Shown piece by piece: positions 50,228 to 60,152 of a DNA stretch of 64,000 bases (positions are counted from its first letter, which is position 1; each line of letters starts with the position of its first letter). The stretch is taken from assembly GCF_016862215.1 (NCBI RefSeq), contig NZ_BOMN01000027.1, positions 117,487-181,486 on the forward strand, given 5' to 3'. This DNA is from Winogradskya humida (lineage in GTDB: Bacteria; Actinomycetota; Actinomycetes; Mycobacteriales; Micromonosporaceae). Both the position numbers and the translations under genes were made by a program. Below the pieces are notes generated by a model. It did not search any database. It was not told where the DNA came from and was given only the letters and a program-made list of their open reading frames with translations.

Positions 50228-50311
50228 TTGTCACCCCGCCGGGGAGCCGAACCGGTTGTCACCCCGCCGGGGAGCGGAACCGATTGTCACCCCACCGGGG
50301 AGCGGACGTCC
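50228..50311. repeat. Three 28-bp repeats copying the end of the hydrolase gene
   Basis: Units begin at 50228, 50256 and 50284 (TTGTCACCCCGCCGGGGAGC), exactly 28 bp apart with few mismatches. Each contains a CCCCGCCGGGG hairpin. The third unit covers the stop codon and last codons of the convergent-side hydrolase (stop at 50287), so the other two are duplicates of that gene end. Confidence 0.85.
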
Positions 50312-51246
50312 TGGAGGAGACCGACGATTGCGCGGGCGATCACCCGGGGGACCTCCATCTGGGCCACGTGGCCGACGCCGGGCAGGAGCAGCAGGCGGCT
50401 GTCGGGGATCACGCGGGCGACCTGGGCCGGCACCCGCGGGTCGATCAGGGTGTCGCGAAGACCGCCGGTGATGAGGGTGGGCACGGTGACACGCGCGGCC
50501 AGCCGCCACTGGGAGTTGACCCCCGGAAGGTACGCCCGGAGGAAACTCGACACGAGCCCTCGCAGCGTGCCCATGTAGGCCCGGGGATAGTGCTCGACGG
50601 TGTAGCGCAGCCGGATCTCCTCGATCGCCTCGAACCGGCGCTGGTCGCTGACCTTCGCGGTGTCGCCGAAGCAGGCGAGCAGCACCTGTTTGGCCTGCTC
50701 CTCGGCGGTGATGCGGCTGATGCCCCAGGCGAAGAGCCGGTCGGCGCGGGGCAGTGCGAGCAGCGGCAGGATCGGCCCGTGTGCCGTACGCCGCGGGTTG
50801 AGGAAGGGCATGGCCGGGCTGATGAGGGTCAGGGTGCGTACGAGGTCGGGGCGCAGCGCTGCCACCCGTACTGAAATGGATCCGCCCAGCGAATTGCCGA
50901 CCAGATGGACCGGGCCGCGGGCCTCGTGGTCGAGGAAGCCGATGAGCCGGTCGGCGAACGCCTGGATGGAGTATCGCCTGCTGGGGTCGCTGTAACCGAA
51001 GCCGGGCAGGTCGACGGCCTGGGCGTCGAAGCGGTCGGTGAGCAGGCCGGCGAGGTCGGTGAAATTCTGCGAGGAGCCGCCGAGGCCGTGCACGTAGACG
51101 GCTGGCTCGGCGCCGGGCGCGGTGGCCGGGGTGTCGCGGACGTGCAGCATCGTGCCGTCGATCATGACCTTGCGGGCCGGCCAGGGCGGCGGGACGGCAC
51201 CCGCCACCGGCAGGGCGTCGTCCGCCGCGAGTTGTGCACCCTTCAT
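50287..51246 (-). CDS. Alpha/beta-fold hydrolase
   Basis: 319 residues from ATG 51246, overlapping the upstream stop by one base (TGATG). VYVHGLGGSSQNFTDLAGLL is the oxyanion region, LVGNSLGGSISVRVAAL the nucleophile elbow with Ser, and PGVGHVAQMEVP supplies the catalytic His. Lid region of about 70 residues between. Serine esterase or lipase-like; substrate unknown. Translationally coupled to the 642-residue gene, an arrangement common in this actinobacterial neighbourhood. Confidence 0.88.
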   Translation of the reverse strand: MKGAQLAADDALPVAGAVPPPWPARKVMIDGTMLHVRDTPATAPGAEPAVYVHGLGGSSQNFTDLAGLLTDRFDAQAVDLPGFGYSDPSRRYSIQAFADRLIGFLDHEARGPVHLVGNSLGGSISVRVAALRPDLVRTLTLISPAMPFLNPRRTAHGPILPLLALPRADRLFAWGISRITAEEQAKQVLLACFGDTAKVSDQRRFEAIEEIRLRYTVEHYPRAYMGTLRGLVSSFLRAYLPGVNSQWRLAARVTVPTLITGGLRDTLIDPRVPAQVARVIPDSRLLLLPGVGHVAQMEVPRVIARAIVGLLQDVRSPVG

Positions 51247-53174
51247 CAGGACAAGAGTGCCTCCAGCCGGCGGTTCACCGCCGCCAATGTGGCGCGAACC
51301 ATCGCGTGCCGGTCGTCACCGGTGACCACGGCCGAGCCGGCGAGCTGCTCGACCCACCCGTCGGTGGCGAGCAGGACGATGACCACGGCCACCTGGATAG
51401 ATCCGAAGGGTACGGCGGCCGCGTGCTCGATGAAGCACTTGGCCGGCCCGTCGGCATGCCCGGAGCGGGTGAGGATCTGGTCGACGGCGTTGGCGGTCGC
51501 CGTGGCGCAGAGGCGCAGCAGGTAGCCGTCGACCGAGGGTCCGGTGGCCTCACCGGCGGCGATCTGGCCGTCGACGACGAGCCGGACCTTGACCGTGGCC
51601 TCGGTGCCGAACGTGTTGACCTGGACGTTCTCGATCATGATGCGCGGGCCGGGGCGGGAACCGGCGTCGAGCAGCGGCCGGGGTGCGGCCGGGTCGACGC
51701 CGCTGGGGATGTGCTCGGAGGTGGTGGGCAGGCGCTGCGGCAGGCCGCGGCCGGCGGGGTTCGGCTGGCTGGGCACGAACGGCGCGAGCGGGACGCCGGC
51801 CGGGGGCGACGACGAGGGTGCCATCGGTGCGCGTCCCGCGATGGGCGGGCCGGACGGGGGTGCGGATGTCGGGGCAGGCGCGGCCGAAACGGGCCGGGCG
51901 GGTGGCGCGGAGCGCGGTGCGACCGTCGGGATGGACCGGGACGCGGTGAGCGGCGGACCGGTGGAGGGTGGCGCCGAGCGCGGCGCGGGGGCTCCGGCAC
52001 GGGGCGGGTCGTCGAGCGGCCCGCCCGCCATCGGCATCGCGCCCTGCATCGCGGCGTCGAGGCCCATCCGGTCCTGGAGCAGACGGGCGACCTGCCGGCT
52101 CACCTCGGCCGGGTCGGCGCCCTCGGCGAGGTCGAGGCGCAGGCTGTGCGCACCGGCCGGGGTAGTGCGCAGCGCGGCGTCCCGGACTCCGTCGACCTCG
52201 CGGACCGCCTCGAGGATGGCGTTGACGTCGAAACCCTCGTGCCGCTCCTGGGGCGCGTCGTCACGGCGCAGGTGCGTCGCGATCCGCGCGAGCGCGGGGG
52301 TCTCGGCCGTTGGCTCCACGGACGGCGGCTCCGGGACAGTGGGCACGTCCGGCTCGGCCGGGACGCGCTGGGGCAGGGCGGGAAATGCTTGCTCGCCCGG
52401 GGTCCCGGGGCCGGGGTCTCCGGGCCGGGTGAACGCCGGTTGCGGTGCCTCATAGGGCAACCGGCGTGGGAAGCTGGAGGGATCGTACGACGGACGATTC
52501 AACCTTTGATCACCGGAACGTGACTCGTCGGTAGCCGGCAGGACCCGGGGCAGGCCCGCGGCGGGGGTGGGTTCGAGCGCGTGACGCGCTGACTCGGGGA
52601 CGGCCCAGTCGGAGCGCGGACCGGGCGCTGCGGGGCGTACCGATGGAAAAGGCCTGTCGCCGTTGTAGGACGACCTGGGCTGGCGCGCATCGTCCAGGTC
52701 TCCCTCATAGGGGTACGGCGGGGCGCTCGACGGCAGCAGCCCCGGCGTGGTCTCGTCGCCGCGCAGCAACTCGGGCGACAGCGGATCGGGCCGGGCCGGC
52801 GGCGCCGGAGGGGCGGCCGGCCCGTCGCCGTTGGGTGACAGGTGGTTGAGCAGGTCCGAATAGCGGGCGCGGCTCGAGGACCAGCGCGGCGCGGCGGCGT
52901 TCTCGAGCGGGAAAGGCTCGATGTCGGACGCGGGCTCGGGCAGGTCGGCCTCAGGGGCGGGCGGGAACGACTGCGGGAGATGGAAGGGACGGGCCTCGGT
53001 CGCCGGTCGGCGCCAGGCCGGGATGTCCGCTTCGGCGTCCAGTGCGGCACCCGCGTTGGACCACGGGCTCTCCCGCGCGGCCCAGCCGTTCAACAGGGTG
53101 CGGTCACGCGAATCAGCACCGGTACCACCTTCCGCGGTACCTGCGTCACCGTTTTGCCCTGTTTCGTCCACCAC
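51246..53174 (-). CDS. Large Pro/Ala-rich protein with conserved C-terminal domain, function unknown
   Basis: 642 residues. The N-terminal 310 and a middle stretch of about 120 are disordered and rich in Pro, Ala, Arg and Ser. Two folded parts stand out: residues about 325-385 (FDVNAILEAVREVDGVRDAA, SLRLDLAEGADPAEVSRQVA), a small alpha/beta unit, and the last 120 residues (IENVQVNTFGTEATVKVRLV, FIEHAAAVPFGSIQVAVVIV), a beta-sheet domain with helices. I do not recognise either as a named family. No signal peptide. Confidence 0.7.
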   Translation of the reverse strand: MVDETGQNGDAGTAEGGTGADSRDRTLLNGWAARESPWSNAGAALDAEADIPAWRRPATEARPFHLPQSFPPAPEADLPEPASDIEPFPLENAAAPRWSSSRARYSDLLNHLSPNGDGPAAPPAPPARPDPLSPELLRGDETTPGLLPSSAPPYPYEGDLDDARQPRSSYNGDRPFPSVRPAAPGPRSDWAVPESARHALEPTPAAGLPRVLPATDESRSGDQRLNRPSYDPSSFPRRLPYEAPQPAFTRPGDPGPGTPGEQAFPALPQRVPAEPDVPTVPEPPSVEPTAETPALARIATHLRRDDAPQERHEGFDVNAILEAVREVDGVRDAALRTTPAGAHSLRLDLAEGADPAEVSRQVARLLQDRMGLDAAMQGAMPMAGGPLDDPPRAGAPAPRSAPPSTGPPLTASRSIPTVAPRSAPPARPVSAAPAPTSAPPSGPPIAGRAPMAPSSSPPAGVPLAPFVPSQPNPAGRGLPQRLPTTSEHIPSGVDPAAPRPLLDAGSRPGPRIMIENVQVNTFGTEATVKVRLVVDGQIAAGEATGPSVDGYLLRLCATATANAVDQILTRSGHADGPAKCFIEHAAAVPFGSIQVAVVIVLLATDGWVEQLAGSAVVTGDDRHAMVRATLAAVNRRLEALLS

Positions 53175-53333
53175 GCGCTCCTCGCTTGCCCCGTGCTGAG
53201 GCTACCGTGTGGGGGCAGTGGCGATAAGTTGCAGCGTCGCGACAATTGCCCGCCCGGAACGCGACAGACGACGAACCGGGCAATCCGCTTCGCGCACCCG
53301 CGGGATCGGACCTAGCACCGGAGGTTGGTAGAC

Positions 53334-53996
53334 ATGACCGCTGCGTCCGGCGGGGCACAGACGGCGGGGCGCCCGACGCGCCTGCCGCGCTCCGCGCGTC
53401 GTAAGCAACTGCTTGCCGCCGCGCAGCAGATCTTCGTGGCTCAGGGGTATCACGCCGCGGCCATGGACGAGATCGCCGAGCGGGCCGGGGTCTCCAAGCC
53501 GGTCCTCTACCAGCACTTCCCCGGCAAGCTCGAGCTCTATCTGGCGCTGCTGGACACGCACTGCGACGCGATAATCGCCAAGGTTCGCAGCGCGATGATG
53601 GCCACCCCGGACAACAAGGAGCGGGTCAAAGGCGCCGTCCGGGCGTATTTCGACTTCGTCGATCACGAGAGCGAGGCGTTCCGGCTCGTCTTCGAGTCCG
53701 ACCTGCGCAACGACCCCCAGGTCCGCGAGCGGGTCGAACGAGTCGAGCAGGGCTGCATCGCCGCGGTCACCGACACTGTGGTCTCCGACACGGGTCTCAA
53801 CCGCGCCAACGCCGAGCTGATCGCGTCGGGCCTGGTCGGAGCCGCGGGGCAGGCGGCGCAGTTCTGGCTCGCCTCGGGCCGCCAGACCGCGAAACCCGAG
53901 GCGGAAGCCCTGGTCGCGGCCCTGATCTGGCGGGGTATCGCCAGCTTCCCCCTGCATGGTGAGTCAACGCCGGGAACGTCCGCGGAAATCGGCTAG
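53334..53996 (+). CDS. TetR-family repressor
   Basis: 220 residues from ATG 53334, with GGAGG ten bases upstream. HTH AAMDEIAERAGVSKPVLYQH at residues about 40-65 followed by FPGKLELYLALLD; C-terminal half (VRAYFDFVDHESEAFRLVFE) matches the TetR group conserved beside DUF3107 genes in actinobacteria. DUF3107 begins 36 bp behind it, so they likely share a transcript. Target unknown; the gap at 53175-53333 shows no convincing palindrome. Confidence 0.87.
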   Translation: MTAASGGAQTAGRPTRLPRSARRKQLLAAAQQIFVAQGYHAAAMDEIAERAGVSKPVLYQHFPGKLELYLALLDTHCDAIIAKVRSAMMATPDNKERVKGAVRAYFDFVDHESEAFRLVFESDLRNDPQVRERVERVEQGCIAAVTDTVVSDTGLNRANAELIASGLVGAAGQAAQFWLASGRQTAKPEAEALVAALIWRGIASFPLHGESTPGTSAEIG

Positions 53997-54032
53997 CCTT
54001 CAGGTCGGAAGACTGCTGAAAGGGAGGACCCC

Positions 54033-54257
54033 GTGGAGGTCAAGATCGGCGTGCAGTACGCCGCGCGCGAGCTGGTGCTGGAGAGCGCGCAGACGCCGGC
54101 CGAGGTCGAGCAGGCTGTGACCGAGGCGATGGCCAAGGACAGCGTCCTCACCCTGACCGACGAGAAGGGCCGCAAGGTGATCGTCCCGATCTCCAAGGTG
54201 GCCTACGTGGAGATCGCCGAGAGCGCCAACCGCCCGTTCGGCTTCACCACCCGCTGA
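54033..54257 (+). CDS. DUF3107 protein
   Basis: 74 residues from GTG 54033 behind AGGGAGGA. Conserved small actinobacterial protein: VEVKIGVQYAARELVLESAQ, DSVLTLTDEKGRKVIVPISK, VAYVEIAESANRPFGFTTR. Function unknown; it is regularly found between the TetR gene and a DEAD-box helicase gene. Length is normal. Confidence 0.9.
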   Translation: MEVKIGVQYAARELVLESAQTPAEVEQAVTEAMAKDSVLTLTDEKGRKVIVPISKVAYVEIAESANRPFGFTTR

Positions 54258-54260
54258 GTC

Positions 54261-54312
54261 GGGAGTTTCATCGCTCCATCGGCAACCGGAGTTTCATCGC
54301 TCCACCGGCAAA
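54261..54312. repeat. Two 26-bp repeats just behind the DUF3107 stop
   Basis: GGAGTTTCATCGCTCCA followed by a CGGCAA end occurs at 54262 and 54288, a 26-bp period with two mismatches. It starts 4 bp behind the TGA at 54255-54257 and is followed by the terminator hairpin. Confidence 0.8.
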
Positions 54313-54324
54313 ATGCAGCGAATT

Positions 54325-54358
54325 TACGTCAGGGGATCCGCCGGGGTCCCCTGACGTA
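54325..54358 (+). terminator. Terminator behind DUF3107
   Basis: TACGTCAGGGGA (54325-54336) and TCCCCTGACGTA (54347-54358) form a perfect 12-bp stem with a 10-base loop, followed by GCTTTACC. Confidence 0.8.
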
Positions 54359-54639
54359 GCTTTACCACCCCGTGAGCTTCGGCCTGAGGTGCACAATCTC
54401 TCTGTCGGGTAGACTTGGCACGTCGCCGCAGACGTCGATCCATTCAGCGTTGACCAGATCCCGGTGTTTGTTGACCAGATCCGGGTCTTTCTCGCTGGCA
54501 GCGGGTCTTTTCCGCTGCTCCATCGCCGCGGCGACGCGCGTGCGGCCCGCGAGCTCTCATCTCGCGTGTGGCCCGCGCCCTACCCAGACCGCGCCCAGGA
54601 ATTCGACGGGCGCACCACGAGAGGCACCCGTAGAACTTC
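54359..54639 (+). promoter_or_regulatory. Long leader of the DEAD-box helicase gene
   Basis: About 280 bp without an open frame between the terminator and the helicase ATG. A TAGACT at 54410-54415 could be a -10 element, giving a leader of about 220 nt. Within it TTGACCAGATCC occurs at 54450 and 54471 and GGGTCTTT at 54483 and 54503, two pairs of direct repeats spaced about 20 bp. Long structured leaders that are autoregulated by RNase or cold are usual for RNA helicase genes. Confidence 0.5.
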
Positions 54640-56499
<1,860 letters not shown>

Positions 56500-56537
56500 T
56501 CATTGTCGGGTGCGCTTTCGGCGTACCGTAAAAATCA

Positions 56538-56565
56538 GGGCGTCCCACCGACTGGCGGGACGCCC
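56538..56565. terminator. Bidirectional terminator between helicase and DUF2470 genes
   Basis: GGGCGTCCC (56538-56546) and GGGACGCCC (56557-56565) form a perfect 9-bp stem with a 10-base loop, with A-rich and T-containing flanks (AAAAATCA, ATTTA) that suit termination in both directions. Confidence 0.8.
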
Positions 56566-56572
56566 ATTTACG

Positions 56573-56866
56573 TCAGTGCGTGGGCTCTATGCCCAGGGCC
56601 ACGCATGCCTGCTGGTACATGCGGACGGCCTCGCCACGCACCTGCCTGCGCTCGGTGAGGCGCTGCGCGAACGGAATCCGCACCGGCACCGCTATGCCGT
56701 CCACAGTGGCCTCGAAGTCCATGCCGTCGGCGTCCATCCCGGACATCCGCGCCGCGCTGGCCGACCCGATCCCGGCCAGCCCCCGCACGATGAGCACATT
56801 GTCGTCGGCGTGATCGCCGTTCATGTGGCTCGCGATCTGCGCGACGACCTCCGGGGTGAACGTCAT
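56573..56866 (-). CDS. DUF2470 protein, heme-utilisation associated
   Basis: 97 residues. DUF2470 core with VAQIASHMNGDHADDNVLIV and GMDADGMDFEATVDG, PVRIPFAQRLTER. Domains of this type occur as the C-terminal part of pyridoxamine-oxidase-like HugZ heme-degrading proteins, and as small stand-alone proteins. The ATG overlaps the heme oxygenase stop by 4 bp, tying it to heme iron recovery. Confidence 0.87.
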   Translation of the reverse strand: MTFTPEVVAQIASHMNGDHADDNVLIVRGLAGIGSASAARMSGMDADGMDFEATVDGIAVPVRIPFAQRLTERRQVRGEAVRMYQQACVALGIEPTH

Positions 56867-57501
56867 GACCAGCGCTCCTTCAGCTCGGCGAGAACGGCGA
56901 TGTTCAGCCTGTACGCCTCCACGACCTCGGTCAGGAAGCGCTCCTCATCCTCCGGGGAGAACGCCGCCCCGTCGAGCAGTTCGCGGTAGCCGGTCCGGAA
57001 AGCGGGCGGCTCGATCCCGTCGAACACGAAGAACTCATGGCCGGCACCGTCCAGCCCGTACGCCTTGGCGATGGCCGGCCCCAGATACTGACCACCGGAG
57101 AGGTCGCCCAGATAACGCGTGTAGTGGTGCGCGACGAAACCCCACGGCTCGTCGAACGCCACCTCGCGCATCCGCTCGCAGTACTCCTCGGTGGCCGGCA
57201 ACGGTTCCTTGACCTCGACCGTCAGATGCGCGAGGTCGGCCGTGAGCGCGGGCAGGCGGGTCAGCTCCGGGAAGACGAACCGGCCGGCGACCGGGTCGCC
57301 GGCCATCGCCGCGGCCGCCTGCTCGAGCGTCTCGTAGATGAAGTAGTGCTGGGTGGCGAGGTCCGCATACGCCGCGCGTGGCAGGTCCCCGGCGGCGAGC
57401 CGATCGAGGAACCCGCTCCCCTGCGCCGCGTCATGGTCAGGCCGGGTCCCCGTCCGCAACCGTACGGACAGTGGCTCCGTCGCAGGATCGGCCAACGTCA
57501 T
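56863..57501 (-). CDS. Biliverdin-producing heme oxygenase
   Basis: 212 residues. Opens heme to biliverdin, CO and iron. Proximal His is in RTGTRPDHDAAQGSGF, and the distal helix with flexible glycines is YTRYLGDLSGGQYLGPA; FVFPELTRLPAL and FDGIEPPAFR are further family marks. Alpha-helical, cytoplasmic, normal length. A DtxR/IdeR-type box lies 21-39 bp upstream of the ATG, so expression should rise when iron is scarce. Confidence 0.94.
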   Translation of the reverse strand: MTLADPATEPLSVRLRTGTRPDHDAAQGSGFLDRLAAGDLPRAAYADLATQHYFIYETLEQAAAAMAGDPVAGRFVFPELTRLPALTADLAHLTVEVKEPLPATEEYCERMREVAFDEPWGFVAHHYTRYLGDLSGGQYLGPAIAKAYGLDGAGHEFFVFDGIEPPAFRTGYRELLDGAAFSPEDEERFLTEVVEAYRLNIAVLAELKERWS

Positions 57502-57521
57502 AGCAGCACCTCCATGCTTGG

Positions 57522-57540
57522 TTAGGGGAGCCTAACCCAG
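57522..57540 (-). promoter_or_regulatory. DtxR/IdeR-type iron box upstream of heme oxygenase
   Basis: TTAGGGGAGCCTAACCCAG matches the classical 19-bp iron box TTAGGTTAGCCTAACCTAA at 15 positions, including the central GCCTAACC. It sits directly upstream of the heme oxygenase start (57501), where the iron-loaded repressor would block transcription. Confidence 0.7.
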
Positions 57541-57570
57541 CCTGACCCGGTTTGGAGATCCACATTTTCG

Positions 57571-58572
57571 TCAGGACCCGACGACGACCGTGTACGCCGC
57601 GGTGTGCACCTGGCCGGCCACCTGGAAGTCGAAGAACATGCGGTAGCGGCCCGGGCCGGGAGCGGCCAGCCAGAACTTCACCGCACCATCCGCGAGCTGC
57701 GGCTCCGGATGCACGTGGACATAGCCGACGTCACCCTCGCGGAGCACAACAAGATGACCGAATGCTCCTAGGTACGGCTCGAGCGCCGCCGATTTACCCG
57801 CCTGATCACGGACGGTCAGGAGGAGGGGCTGGGTGGAGCCGATCTGCGGGCTGCCTGCGTACGAAACGGTGAAGGTGCCGGCAGTCGCCTCGGTGACCGG
57901 CGCGGGGAGCGGGACCGGGACGTAGTTTCCGGCGACCGTGAGATCGACGCCCAGGGCGACCGGAGTCTGCCGGCCGCCGACGATCGCCGTGAAGTCAGCG
58001 ATCGCGCGGTAGCTGCCGGGCTCGGCCGGGGGAAGGTCGATCGACCAGGTGCCGTCCGGGGCCATCGTGGGGTGCAGGTGCTGGAAGCCGGTGAGGTCGC
58101 GGCGGATCACCACGAAGTGCAGGGGCTTGTCGTGGACCACCGCGTAGGTGGTGATGGGGGCACCGCCCGCTCCGGTGATGCGGAAGCTGAACTTCTGCTT
58201 CTTGCCCGCTTGCAGGGTCGCGGTCTCGGGGACCATCGTCAGGCCGCTCGCGGTGAGCGCCAGGCCGCCTACCGATTCCCCGGTCGCCGGCGCGACTGCC
58301 GCTGCCTGAGAGACCGTGCCGTCCGCGTTATGAACGTGGGCCGGCTGACCGGCGTCGTCATGCGACATTCCCGACATATCCGTCATTTGCGGTTGCGGCG
58401 GGGTGGCCGCTGCTTCGACCGAGTTGTTCAAGCGGCCGATGCCGTAGCCCGCGAAGAGGACCACGACGAGGGCCGCGCCGAAGGTGGCCAGCCGGAAGGC
58501 CGCGCTTCGCTCTTCCGTTTTCTGGGGGGCGGCTTTTTGGGGGGCGGCGTTTTCTGGGGCGGCTTCAGGCAT
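57571..58572 (-). CDS. Membrane-anchored metal-associated protein of the copper operon
   Basis: 333 residues from ATG 58572, overlapping copZ by 8 bp. A short cytoplasmic part, one membrane segment (ATFGAALVVVLFAGYGIG), a Met/His-rich stretch (MTDMSGMSHDDAGQPAHVH) likely to bind copper, then two beta-sandwich domains: FVVIRRDLTGFQHLHPTMAP and FGHLVVLREGDVGYVHVHPE, each with clustered His. Homologous halves suggest an internal duplication. Probably an extracytoplasmic copper-binding protein; role inferred. Confidence 0.8.
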   Translation of the reverse strand: MPEAAPENAAPQKAAPQKTEERSAAFRLATFGAALVVVLFAGYGIGRLNNSVEAAATPPQPQMTDMSGMSHDDAGQPAHVHNADGTVSQAAAVAPATGESVGGLALTASGLTMVPETATLQAGKKQKFSFRITGAGGAPITTYAVVHDKPLHFVVIRRDLTGFQHLHPTMAPDGTWSIDLPPAEPGSYRAIADFTAIVGGRQTPVALGVDLTVAGNYVPVPLPAPVTEATAGTFTVSYAGSPQIGSTQPLLLTVRDQAGKSAALEPYLGAFGHLVVLREGDVGYVHVHPEPQLADGAVKFWLAAPGPGRYRMFFDFQVAGQVHTAAYTVVVGS

Positions 58573-58777
58573 TGGCCAGCTCGTAGCCGGCCTCGTCGAC
58601 CGCGGCACGGACGGCGTCGTCGGTGAGGGGCTCGGTGCTCGTGACGGTGACGGCTCCGCTGCCCAGGTCGATCTCCACACCGGCAACGCCGGGAAGCTCG
58701 GACAGCTCACTCGTGACGGCCTGGACGCAGTGGCCGCAGGTCATGCCGGAGACGGTGTATGTGCTGGTGACAGCCAT
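58565..58777 (-). CDS. copZ: Copper chaperone, heavy-metal-associated (HMA) domain
   Basis: 70 residues from ATG 58777 with GAGGGAG eight bases upstream (a GTG at 58786 is too near that site). Single ferredoxin-like HMA domain with the Cu(I) motif GMTCGHCVQAV. It carries Cu(I) in the cytoplasm, normally to a P1B ATPase, which is not in the window. It lies 26 bp behind csoR and overlaps the next gene, so the three form one operon. Confidence 0.93.
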   Translation of the reverse strand: MAVTSTYTVSGMTCGHCVQAVTSELSELPGVAGVEIDLGSGAVTVTSTEPLTDDAVRAAVDEAGYELANA

Positions 58778-58803
58778 GACTGACACTCCCTCTATTCGAT
58801 GAT

Positions 58804-59109
58804 TCAGGACCGGACCAGGCGCGCGATGGCGTCGGAGGCTTCCTTGACCTTGGCGGTGGGGTCACCGGCGCGCGCGGCGTCGACGACGCAGTGTGCGAGA
58901 TGGTCCTCCAGCAACCCGACGGCGACAGCCTGCAGGGCACTCTTCGCGGCGGAGATCTGAGTGAGGACATCGATACAGTACGTGTCCTCGTCGACCATCC
59001 GCTGCAGCCCCCGGATCTGCCCCTCGATGCGCCGCAACCGGCCGAGCAGGGCAGCCTTGTCCCCCGAGTATCCGTGCGGCCCGACGTGCTCGTGCTCCTC
59101 GGTCGTCAT
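58804..59109 (-). CDS. csoR: Copper-sensing repressor CsoR
   Basis: 101 residues. DUF156 helical bundle with the Cu(I) triad Cys-His-Cys: DTYCIDVLTQ, then EDHLAHCVVDAAR. RLRRIEGQIRGLQRMV is the DNA-contact helix. Cu(I) binding releases DNA and induces the operon with copZ and the membrane-anchored metal protein. A G/C-tract with TACCC repeats lies just upstream (59116-59150), but I cannot outline a clean palindrome. Confidence 0.93.
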   Translation of the reverse strand: MTTEEHEHVGPHGYSGDKAALLGRLRRIEGQIRGLQRMVDEDTYCIDVLTQISAAKSALQAVAVGLLEDHLAHCVVDAARAGDPTAKVKEASDAIARLVRS

Positions 59110-59156
59110 ACCGCCAGCATACCCCCCACCCGTATCCGTACCCTATCCCGTGGCTT

Positions 59157-60152
59157 TTGTGGCTTTTGCGTCGTTATCAACCCGTGCCAACTCTCGCCCG
59201 AGCCCTCGCAGCGGCGGTGCTGTCGGCTCTGCTGCTCACCGGCCCCGCCGCTTTCGCCTCGCCGCTCAAGGACAAACCGACCGCTGCGGAGCTCGACAAG
59301 CAGATCGCCGCGGCCGCGCGCCAGCTCGAGGTGATCGTCGAGCAGTACAACAACTCGCGTGAGGACCTGCGAGCCACTCGGGAGCGTACGAGAAGCCTGG
59401 GTGTGACCTTGCGCCCCCTCACCCGGGCCCTGGGCACCCGGCAGGCCCTGATGGACGACCTGATGTCGCGCACCTACCAGCGCACGCGGTCCGGCCCGAC
59501 GGTCACCCTGCTCGCCTCCGCGAACCCCCACGAGTTCGTCGACAAGCTGCTCATCCTGAACCAGCTCGCCACCACCTCCCGGAACGCGGCGAAAAACCTG
59601 CGCCGGGCCCGAGCCGACGTCGTCAGCACCCGGACGACCCTCAACGCCCTCGCCGCCCAGCAACGCACCCTCGAACTCCAGCTCATCACGCGCAAAGCCA
59701 CGGTCACCGGCGAGATCAACACCCTCAGGCAAATGCGATCCCTGACGTACGCGGGGAGCTCACGTTTCGGGCCTTCCCCCGAAGCCACCCCGCCGCCCTA
59801 CATCGCCGGCGCCGCGGGTCGCGTGGTCGACTTCGCGTTCGCCCAGCTCGGCAAGCCGTACTCGTGGGGCGCTGACGGACCGAACGCGTACGACTGCTCC
59901 GGTCTGACCATGGACGCCTGGCAGCAGGCCGGCATCAACCTCCCGCACAACGCCGCCCGGCAGTACGGGTCGCTACCCCACGTGAGCAGGAGCGACCTCC
60001 GCCCCGGCGACCTCGTCTTCTTCTACGCACCGATCAGCCATGTGGGCGTCTACATCGGAGACGGCAAAATGATCCACGCCCCCGAGTACGGCGAGAACAT
60101 CCGGATCGCCACCATCGACACCCAGCCGATCAGCGGTTTCGGGCGGCCCTAG
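59157..60152 (+). CDS. Secreted NlpC/P60 peptidoglycan hydrolase
   Basis: 331 residues from TTG 59157; GTG 59184 is an alternative and neither has a clear Shine-Dalgarno. Signal peptide (LARALAAAVLSALLLTGPAA), a coiled coil over residues about 40-190 as in RipA-like hydrolases, then the NlpC/P60 domain: YDCSGLTMDAW (catalytic Cys), DLRPGDLVFF, ISHVGVYIGDG (His) and MIHAPEYGE. It cleaves D-glutamyl-diaminopimelate bonds in cell-wall peptides. Confidence 0.88.
   Translation: MWLLRRYQPVPTLARALAAAVLSALLLTGPAAFASPLKDKPTAAELDKQIAAAARQLEVIVEQYNNSREDLRATRERTRSLGVTLRPLTRALGTRQALMDDLMSRTYQRTRSGPTVTLLASANPHEFVDKLLILNQLATTSRNAAKNLRRARADVVSTRTTLNALAAQQRTLELQLITRKATVTGEINTLRQMRSLTYAGSSRFGPSPEATPPPYIAGAAGRVVDFAFAQLGKPYSWGADGPNAYDCSGLTMDAWQQAGINLPHNAARQYGSLPHVSRSDLRPGDLVFFYAPISHVGVYIGDGKMIHAPEYGENIRIATIDTQPISGFGRP

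Noticed and set aside
59110..59156. A classical CsoR operator upstream of csoR
   Set aside because: TACCC-type tracts are present but no convincing dyad with the expected spacing could be outlined by eye.
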